From the NCBI GenBank assembly GCA_032358165.1, contig JAALGY010000008.1:1054001-1118000 (forward strand): a DNA stretch of 64,000 nt. The letters run 5' to 3'. Positions 56,674 through 64,000 of this stretch are shown one piece after another (the first letter of the stretch is position 1; each line of letters begins with the position of its first letter). Under the pieces are notes generated by a model. It was not told where the DNA came from and made no database searches. It worked only from the letters and a program-made list of their open reading frames with translations. This DNA is from Diplosphaera chodatii. Its lineage: Eukaryota; Chlorophyta; Trebouxiophyceae; Prasiolales; Stichococcaceae. Both the position numbers and the translations under genes were made by a program.

Positions 56674-59600
56674 GTGAGCCAGGTGATACTGCACAGTCGG
56701 ACGTCGGAGCGTCACTGCCAGATGGCAGCCCGCCCACGCCAGACGCGGGCACGCCAGTCAAGGCGGACGGCAGCGCATTACGGCGGGCTGGCGCTTCCTT
56801 CGGCGATGCAGCAGAGCCACCGCTGCCTTCCAATGGTGTCGGCAGCCATGTCGTGGCGCCGTCAGATAGTGACAACGACAGTCTGCATGAAAGCGGGGCA
56901 GCTGGCGCGGCGCCAGCCTTGCCGCTGAGCACGCATGCGAGGGCCCTTGTGGACGATGACTCTGACGAGGACGGTGAGCATTGACGCCTTGCGCTTCTGC
57001 ACATGCATTGCCCAAGCGCAAGCGAGGTGAAGGCACTCCTGGGAGCTGGCAGCTGCCGCATGAGAATCTTTGCGTGTACACCCTCCTGCTGTAGATGATG
57101 GGCCCAGCAAGCAGCAAAGCAGCTACGAGGCAGACTACCATGAGGAGGCAGCAGACCCTCCGCCCGAGCCACCTGGTTCAGGTGGCTTTGCAGCATTCGA
57201 GGGCGCCCCTCCTGCAGAGCAGCAGCAGACGCCACAGGCAGCGCCGGCGAGCTCAGAGTCGGCACAACAGCAGCCACAGGCGGTTCCACCAACAACAGAA
57301 GCCAGTCCTGAGACGCAACCTCAGGGTGCAGCAGCGGGGGGCTCAGCCTTGCAACAACCGAATGCAGCCCCGGAAGCAGCAGCGCAGGAGCAGCAGCAGC
57401 AGGAGCAGCAGCAGGCGCCGGCGCCACCGGAGCTGCCGCCCCGCTCCCGTGCCATGGGCGTGGACGAGGAGGTGGTGCACCAGCTGATGCAGGAGGTCAT
57501 CACCGGCAGCGCTGAAGTGCAGGAGGTGGCGGCTGAGCAGATCAGGTGCAGGCATGGGTCCCGCAACCGGAACATGCCGACCTGCTGAGGGCGTGCGAAT
57601 CTACAGCAGGAGGTTTGCGGAACATGACGGTGGCAGCTTGATTTGTCGGTGGCAACCTTCAAGCATTTGCGCCGTGCAACCGTGTGCAGGGACTTGATGG
57701 CAGCCAAGGCAGGCTACCGTGAGGCGCTGGTGGCGCTGGGCGGGCTGGCGTCGCTGGTGGCGCTGCTGGACGCGCCCGAGAAGCCCGTCACGCTGTATGT
57801 GGCGCAGGCGCTCGGCCACATCGCCTCCACCGCCTCCTGCCGCGCTGCTGTACGGTGAGCAACACAGCACATCATGGCCCTGAGCATGTCTGCGTGCCAG
57901 ACAACATGCTTCCTGGGCTTGTGTCAGGTACTCGTTGTTACCATGTGGTGTGTACTGCATGCGCAGGCAAGGTGCTGCAGTGGGGCTGCTGGTGGGCACG
58001 CTCATCCATGGGCAGGAGCGTGTGGAAGAGCCGCTGCGGGAGGCCATCCTGCAGGTCAGCCTCCCGAATGACCCTGTCAGTCGACCCTGTCGACTTGCAC
58101 ATATGATGATTTCCTGTGCCCCACCTGTACCCTTACGCCTGCTTGCTGCTCATGCACTGCAGGCGCTGGCGGCAGTGGCAGCGGATGATGCAGGTCGGCT
58201 GGCGGTGCACGAAGCTGGCGGCGTGCCCCTCCTCATCAAGCTCATGGATGACGGTTCCCCGACCGTGGTGCGCTCGCTGATGCTGGCCTACTGCTGGTCA
58301 GCATGTCCTACACTGCAAGCAGGCTGCTCTCCGTGGCACAGGAGCATTCATTTGAAAACTATGGTCTGGTGTGCTGCAGTTGAGCACACGCTATGCGACG
58401 GAGCTGGTGGGGCAGCTGGCACATGCGGAGCCGCTCAAAACAGCAATCCGGGACGCTGGCGGTCTGCTTGCTTTGGTTCGGCACCTGAAGGTCAGCGCTA
58501 CAACCGGCAGTGGGATTGCGCTGGTGTAACCTGCTTCGGGCAGTCAGGTCCGTGCAGACGGGCACATAGCAACTTGGTACTGGTCCAGTGACGTGATTGA
58601 GCGCGCCATTACATACTTGCAGATGGAGAACCAGCGCGAGTCGACTCTGGAGACGGTCACTCGCTCACTCACCATGCTGGTGATTAACAATCGCACGAAC
58701 CAGGACTACATCAGGTGAAGCCATGTCGGAACAGTTTGTCTGCATTGGTCTGCTTTCTGAGGCTTTGCTGTGTTGGCAGCAACAGGCATGCCCCACCTTG
58801 TGCCCTGAATCATGTGCAGGACCATCGATGGTCTCAAGCCGCTGGTGCGGCTGTTGGAAATGGCGTCAGCTCAGGGTGTGGTGATGGCAGCACTGGACGC
58901 GCTGCGTGCGGCGTCCATGAACAATGATGACAACAAGGCCGCAGCCGCCAGCTGTTGGCTAGTGCCCCAGCTCGTCAAGCTTATTGGCACAGAGGTGGGC
59001 TTGCGTTGCTGCACATCGAGGCAGATCGAGGCACAGCCGTACTTGCGGCAGAGAATACCCTGCTCTACCCTAGGTTCCTTTTGTTACGTCGGCTGTGCCT
59101 GAATGAGTGCGAATCAACTGCCTGTGCAGGAGAAGACGGAGACCGTGGAGAAGGCGGTGGACTGCCTGCGCATCATCACCACAGGCAACGACGCCAACAA
59201 GCGGGCGCTGGTGGAGATTCCCATCGCGCTGCCCGGCCTCATGCGCCTGCTGGCCGAGCCCAAAGCGGTGTGCGCCGTTGCCTGCTGTCCTTGAGCTGGT
59301 GGCCAAGTTTGTGTGGGCGTGCTATTCTCAGTTCAATCAGCCACATGATGGGTCAATTTCCAGGTCAGACTCGACCAAGTGCACTTCCACCCCAAGTCCA
59401 AGTTGCTATCAGCTGATGAAGGTGGTCACCGTGTCTGTGAACAGGTGGTCACGGAGCGAGCGGTCGCAGTTGTTGGCAACCTGTCGACCAGCTCCGAGTA
59501 CTTTGGAGCGCTGCGGGAGGCGGGTGCCCTGCAGCGCCTGGTGCGGTCCCTCAACCCCGCTGTAACACCCCAGTCAGCAGATTCCATTACTGGCATTGTT

Positions 59601-61268
59601 GGCTACTCAGTGAGGATCATCGCAATCGCTAGCAAACGCCGGCTGCAGCGCCAGTGCTGTGTCAGAAACCTTGAGTTCTGTTTGTAGGTGAGCCTGCTGG
59701 ACAGCGGTGCGACGGCGCGTGTGACAGAGATCGCCGCCAAGAGCCTGGCAAACCTCGGCAGCGCGCCCAACAACCGCACCGGCATCCGCCTCGCCGGCGG
59801 CATCCCGCCTCTCGTCGCCCTGCTCATGGAGCAGCCCACGCCCCAGGTCCGCTGTAATTGCGACCGAGTAGGACATGAGGGACAATCCGGTGTGCCAGCG
59901 TAGCTCATCTTAGCACCCAACATCAGACAGAGTCGCTAGTCCCTGCAAGCGCAAGCGTTCAGGTGCCTGTCTCCCTCTGCGGTGCGCTGCTGAACGGCTC
60001 TATGAACAGATTGGGCATGCATGCAGGTGGCACATGCAGCAGAGCAGGCGCTGCGGGCGCTGCAGGTCACAGACAAGGAGCGCAATGCCATCCTGGAGGC
60101 CTTCCGCTACAAGGAGGCGCGCATGGCAGCTGCAGTGGATGCGGCGATCGCACGTGCCGATGCAGTGGTGGAAGCCGCATCAGCCGACACAGTGGATGCA
60201 GGGTCGATACCTTTCACGAGGTGCAGGCTGTGCTGCGCTTGCCGCTCCTGCCTAGCGACTCGTCACTGGCTTTACATTTGCTAAAACCCTTTCCGCAGGG
60301 TTCGCCTGATACTGAAGACAGACATGACGTCCTTGACTGCACGCACGGGCTGGATGGGTCCCTTCTTGACATCAATGACATGTTGCCTGTAGATATGGGG
60401 TGCGGGAGGTGGCGCAGCTGATGAAGGAGCTGGGCTTCCCGGACGATGCGGTGGCGGCGTTCAAGCAGAACGCAATCACTGGCGGAGATGTGTTGCAGCT
60501 GGGCAACGAGGAGCTGTCCAGCGACCTGCAGCTGTCTCGCCTGCAGGTGTAATTGACACCCGAGCATCTACTCAACATCACAGCCCTTTGCAACACATCG
60601 ACTTGACCGCACCAACCCCGGAGCAGCATCCATTTGCAATTGTGCAGCATACTCCCACGATGTCGTCACATATACAGCGTAGCTTGCGGTCAGCCTCATG
60701 AGAACACTCGCAGGCGAAGAAGGTGAAGGGCGTGCAGGCGGCCTTCAAGGTGTACAATGTCGCGATGCGGACGCCCGGCAAGGGGGAGCTCACGATGGTG
60801 GAGCTGCGGGTGGGCGCCGCCTGTGCTGTGGCCTCCGCACCTCGCGCCCGTTGCTGAAGAGTCCAGTCACGACTGCATGCTGTGCTGATGAAGCATGTCC
60901 CGCAGGCAAGGTTCTATTCCTGTCGTCTTAGCTTACATCCTGTTTGCAGGACTTCCTGCACAAGGCAGGGCTCAACGAGAAGAACGTGGTGACGGTGCTC
61001 AGCGGCCTGAAGGAGGTCCGAACCCTTCGTGTGCTGCCGTGTGCATGTGCTGCAGTCCGAGACTGTGCGGCACCTCTGATTGCACCGTTTGGCCTTCACC
61101 GTGCTCATGCTGAGGGCAGGAACGGCGTAACGACGTTGTGGTCGTGTGCCCCAGGTACTGGGCAACGATGGCCTGGCAACGCTGTCATTCCGGGAGTTCC
61201 TGTTGGTCTACCACTGGCTGGCGTCCACAGTGGAGGCACTTGGTGCGATGCTGCCACAGACGCGGTGA
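56674..61268 (+). CDS. Armadillo-repeat protein with SAM and EF-hand-like C-terminal domains
   Basis: Probable scaffold. Exons in phase at the start: 56674-56973, 57095-57545, 57690-57854, 57967-58054, one from 58163; later ones begin near 58382, 58622, 58821, 59131, 59445, 59689, 60026, 60393, 60717, 60949 and 61155. The acidic, Gln/Pro/Ala-rich N-terminal third (SDSDNDS, DDDSDEDDD, CAG-coded Gln runs at 57210-57420) is likely disordered. Arm repeats follow: EALVALGGLASLVALLDAPE, HEAGGVPLLIKLMDDGSP, RDAGGLLALVRHLK, TIDGLKPLVRLLEMASAQGV, REAGALQRLVRSLNP and RLAGGIPPLVALLMEQPTPQ. Then a SAM-like domain (REVAQLMKELGFPDDAVAAF, DVLQLGNEELSSDLQL) and a helical pair resembling degenerate EF-hands (GKGELTMVELRDFLHKAGLN, LGNDGLATLSFREFLLVYHW). 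The junction near 58300 and the start are unresolved. Stop TGA 61266. Confidence 0.8.
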
Positions 61269-61444
61269 TGTCTGGCAGCGGCTGAACACATGGTACAGGC
61301 AGGACAATAGACCTTCGACCTCAGATTTGGTGTCAGGTGGTCAATCCAACTTAGCTTTCCCATCGGATGAAGGGCTCCATCAACCAATTGTATATTCTCA
61401 GGTGTGAAGCTCGGGTGCGAGCACACCACAGGTCCTGAACTAGA

Positions 61445-62213
61445 CTATCCTCCTGTATCAACCCAAAGAGCCTCATCTGTGTAGTGCAAGAGGTACAGTG
61501 ACCGCTTAAGGCGCGAGGCGGCAACCATTGGCGACCTCTCAGACAACGCTCCCCTGTCGCTGATCACCCAGCCGTAGATCCCGTCGTGATCACCTGCATC
61601 ATGATGTTCACGGGTGTGTGACGAGAGCGTCCAGCCCGGTGTGGGTCATACTTGATATGGGTCAGTGCGGCAGACTGGCCATCACACCTTCCAGCCATCC
61701 ATATGGGCCATCTTCATCTGGCACCAAGTGTCGCTCGAACGCAGCAACCCAGGCCGCCTTGTCCGTGTAGTGCTGCAGCTCTGAAAACACAACCCAGCCA
61801 ACGATGTGGGCCGCCAGGCTCCCCGGCGGCACCTTGTCAGATAGAGCTGGGCAGCCGGCCTGCCCCGAGCTGGCCAGCAACCATATCCTTTTCCCTACAG
61901 ATGTTTCACAACAGCATGATTCGACGCTTCACAGTCACCCGGTGAGTCTGCAGTCTAAGCGTCTGCATGTGTGGCAGGGCATACCCAGGAGCTCAGCCGG
62001 CAGAGCATAACGCCGCGTCTCCTCAACCTTCTGGCCCGAGAGAATCAGCTTGCACCAAGCATCCTGCACGGCCACAGGCAAGCGTGTCCATGCTTGCACA
62101 TGACTTCTGTGAGAGCATTGTTCACGCCAGACGGCACGCGCATACACATGTTGCACCTGACATTCCAGGCCCACAGCGCGATCTGCAGATATTTCGATAT
62201 CTGAGGCCGCCAT
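61445..62213 (-). CDS. ASCH-domain protein
   Basis: Small PUA-like ASCH fold, a predicted RNA-binding or modified-nucleoside-related domain. Four exons, 62213-62157, 62063-61985, 61894-61688, 61593-61445, give 163 residues with exact phase agreement. Blocks: DAWCKLILSGQKVEETRRYA (the ASCH G-x-K-x-x-E-x-R core), LPAELLGKRIWLLASSGQ, GSLAAHIVGWVVFSELQHYT, HLVPDEDGPYGWLEGDHDGI and YGWVISDRGALSERSP. The start MAASDIEISADRAVGLEC carries no targeting signal. Its stop is 177 bases from that of the convergent Arm-SAM gene. Substrate or RNA target unknown. Confidence 0.85.
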
Positions 62214-62800
62214 GTTCGTCAGGGTCACAGCACCCTGTAGGTTGACGAGAGGCTCTAAATGCAGTTAGTGTGCATGCTGCAACGCTGAGCTTGTCACTGA
62301 AACCTCTACGCCCTTGCTATCAGCTGCAGATGGCCACATGCATTTGCTGACGATGTCAGCACCGCCGCCAGCGAGACGTCAGATCCAACCTCCATCGCAA
62401 TGCAGTCATGCAAAACACCCGGGACATGCAGTCTTGCTTGATATTACTTCGCAAAGGCCACATCGAAGAACTTCTGGCCTGGCGCCCCACAACATCGAAA
62501 CGTCCTGCTTTCGGATGTGCTTCCTGGAAAGCCAATCGCCAAGGGATGTTGGTCAGCCACTTGCGACACGCTGCATGCAGCGTAGCACATTGTTCATTGT
62601 GTGCAGGTAGGTCTGCGTACTTATGCGGCTCGATCTGTGCTCCTGCATGCGGGTCCAGGGTGCACATGCATCACGAGGTGCACACACGTTGAAGCATGTG
62701 TGCGAAGACGTTAGTCGTCCCGTCGTCATTGTTACATCCTGTGGACCGAAACGCCAAGTAAAACTGGTGCTGAGCACGCAAACGATCGCTGCCCGGCAGC
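62214..62800. promoter_or_regulatory. Divergent promoter region, ASCH gene (-) / TPR gene (+)
   Basis: About 590 bases between two start codons. Short frames only; no element recognised. Confidence 0.45.
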
Positions 62801-63947
62801 ATGACGGTCGAAATGATCGAGGAGGTGCACAACCCAGCGCTTGAGCAGGCTAAACAGGCAGCGCCTCCAGAGGACCCAGTTGCCGCCATCAAGCAGCTAG
62901 ACCCAAAGCAGCTGGCGTTCGTTGTTGCACAGCTGAAGGCGTCCGGCAACCAAGCCTTTCAGGCAAAGCGTTATCGAGGCAAGCGATCGCACTGTCGCTG
63001 GCTGGACGGCGCAAGCCCAAGTGATATTTGAGCGAGTTCCCATAGTCGAAAACTTGTGTAAGCAACCGCACGCCTCACCCATGACTGCAGAAGCCATCAG
63101 GCGGTATGATGAGGCGATTGCTGGTGCACCACAAGACGCTCCGCTGCTGGGCAACCGCTCAGCAGCATACCTGGCACTGGGACTGTACAGAGAGGCGGAG
63201 GAGGATGCGCGTCACAGCACTGAGCTTGATCCAACTTGGGCCAAAGGGCACTTCCGGTAAGTTAGCCATGGAAGACCTGCTTACTTTGCTTGCAGGCGTG
63301 GGTGTACACATGGGGACATTGTCAAATGCACGTCACAGCCCATGCCTGATGCGTGCAACATTGACATGCGCTGATGCAGGCTGGGGTGTGCGCTGATGGC
63401 CATGGGTGAGTGGCCATCTGCAGCACAGGCTCTTGAAAATGGGTTGCGCTGGGCACCAGGCAGCAAGGACATGGTGAGAAATTGTTCCCCACCGCACATA
63501 TTGATATCCCCAATGTGCACCAGGAACATTCTCACCACAGCTTCTGTGCCACAGAGCATCAAGCTGCAAGAAGCAACAGCGCAGCAGGCAATGGAGCGTG
63601 AGGCACGCATGCAGCAGCAGGGCATGGCAAGCCGCAACCTGGCGGTGCGCTGGGGTTATTGTCAAGCGGCCATTCGTGGTGTGCTGCATGCGCGGCAGTT
63701 TATACGGGACATTAGTGTTGAGGACTAGGTGAACAGCTCAAGAAGCAGATTTAGCAACCGCACATGCGCCAGGCTGCAGGGTAGGTTCCACAAGGTGCCT
63801 CCCTGCCCTGAACAGGTCAAGCTGCGCGGTGCACGACGGGCAGATGCGCGGCTGGCAGCGCTCAACCAAGTCAAACAGTCTATGGCGGCACCCGAGTGGG
63901 AACTTGACGATGCTGAATGGTGCGCTGCTGTTTTGCAAGTTGCTTGA
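62801..63947 (+). CDS. Tetratricopeptide-repeat (co-chaperone-like) protein
   Basis: Five exons, 62801-62978, 63091-63256, 63380-63473, 63555-63644, 63816-63947, phases consistent, about 219 residues. After an acidic N-terminus (MTVEMIEEVHNPALEQAKQA) comes a TPR array: AQLKASGNQAFQAKRYREAI, RRYDEAIAGAPQDAPLLGNR, SAAYLALGLYREAEEDARHS, ELDPTWAKGHFRLGCALMAM and GEWPSAAQALENGLRWAPGS. A helical Gln/Glu/Arg tail follows (IKLQEATAQQAMEREARMQQ). The three-repeat pattern with GNxAF and NRSAAYL resembles Hsp70/Hsp90-binding TPR clamps of STI1 type; I cannot assign a partner. The first intron (62979-63090) begins GCAAGC, a GC-AG intron. If the fourth exon is not spliced at 63645, the protein instead ends at TAG 63726. 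Confidence 0.82.
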
Positions 63948-64000
63948 ACGGTCCTCGAGGTGATTCGCCTGCTTTGGCAATGTCACAGCGCCCTGCGTCA

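Noticed and set aside
57210..57420. Possible CAG microsatellite
   Set aside because: The repeats are imperfect and lie in frame as Gln/Ala codons of the Arm-SAM gene; treated as coding low complexity.
56630..57427. Minus-strand open frame of 265 codons
   Set aside because: Antisense to the acidic/Gln-rich exons of the Arm-SAM gene, which join in phase on the + strand.
1..64000. CRISPR arrays, transposase genes, retroelements, rRNA and tRNA genes
   Set aside because: Read for repeat-spacer arrays, integrase/reverse transcriptase motifs and conserved RNA stretches; none was convincing. tRNAs with introns could still be missed without a covariance search.

Overview
The window is nuclear DNA of a green alga. 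Almost every gene is split into many short exons joined by small spliceosomal introns (GT...TGCAG), the base composition is moderately GC-rich, and several products are plastid proteins of the green lineage (PAM68, HCF173, a lumenal FKBP, a lumenal C-terminal-processing protease). A plant-type CDPK, a PTS2-bearing citrate synthase and an E(z)/PRC2 methyltransferase fit the same assignment. A trebouxiophyte-like chlorophyte is my inference, not something the sequence proves. I saw no convincing transposon, virus, CRISPR array, rRNA or tRNA.

Layout (strand): CDPK C-terminal part 1-1760 (+); peroxisomal citrate synthase 2522-5433 (+); CtpA-type protease 6180-9289 (-); glycerophosphocholine acyltransferase 9942-12506 (+); unnamed plastid membrane protein 12629-13691 (-); GH85 ENGase 14294-17096 (-); DUF455 protein 17960-19520 (+); PAM68 19595-20441 (-); WDTC1/ASG2-like WD40-TPR protein ~20787-25266 (+); AIM24 family 26044-27956 (+); lumenal FKBP ~28315-29546 (+); serine acetyltransferase 29951-~33019 (-); CDC25/ACR2-like rhodanese phosphatase 33723-34779 (+); E(z) histone methyltransferase 35410-40275 (-); ribosomal protein eL39 40790-41637 (+); RNF4-like SUMO-targeted ubiquitin ligase 42105-43511 (-); HMG-box protein 43905-44381 (+); unknown low-complexity/coiled-coil protein with a C-terminal membrane segment ~44713-48320 (-); HCF173 48581-~52218 (-); ribosomal protein bS16 52906-53511 (+); unknown membrane/coiled-coil protein 54027-~55775 (-); armadillo-SAM-EF-like protein ~56674-61268 (+); ASCH-domain protein 61445-62213 (-); TPR protein 62801-63947 (+).

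Genes are packed tightly and mostly alternate in strand, so neighbours often share a short divergent promoter or meet tail to tail. There is no operon logic, but themes recur. Plastid biogenesis: HCF173, PAM68, CtpA, FKBP. Chromatin and SUMO control: E(z), the STUbL, the HMG protein. Central and sulfur/lipid metabolism: citrate synthase, serine acetyltransferase, GPC acyltransferase.

Exon models were built by hand, using reading-phase agreement across each splice and resemblance to known families. Where phases closed exactly I list exons. First exons of the GPC acyltransferase, DUF455, WDTC1, SAT, HCF173 and Arm-SAM genes remain open. The most notable genome-wide signal is a high share of GC-AG introns. 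The most notable single-gene oddity is a serine acetyltransferase whose conserved isoleucine tail is separated from the enzyme by about 270 low-complexity residues.
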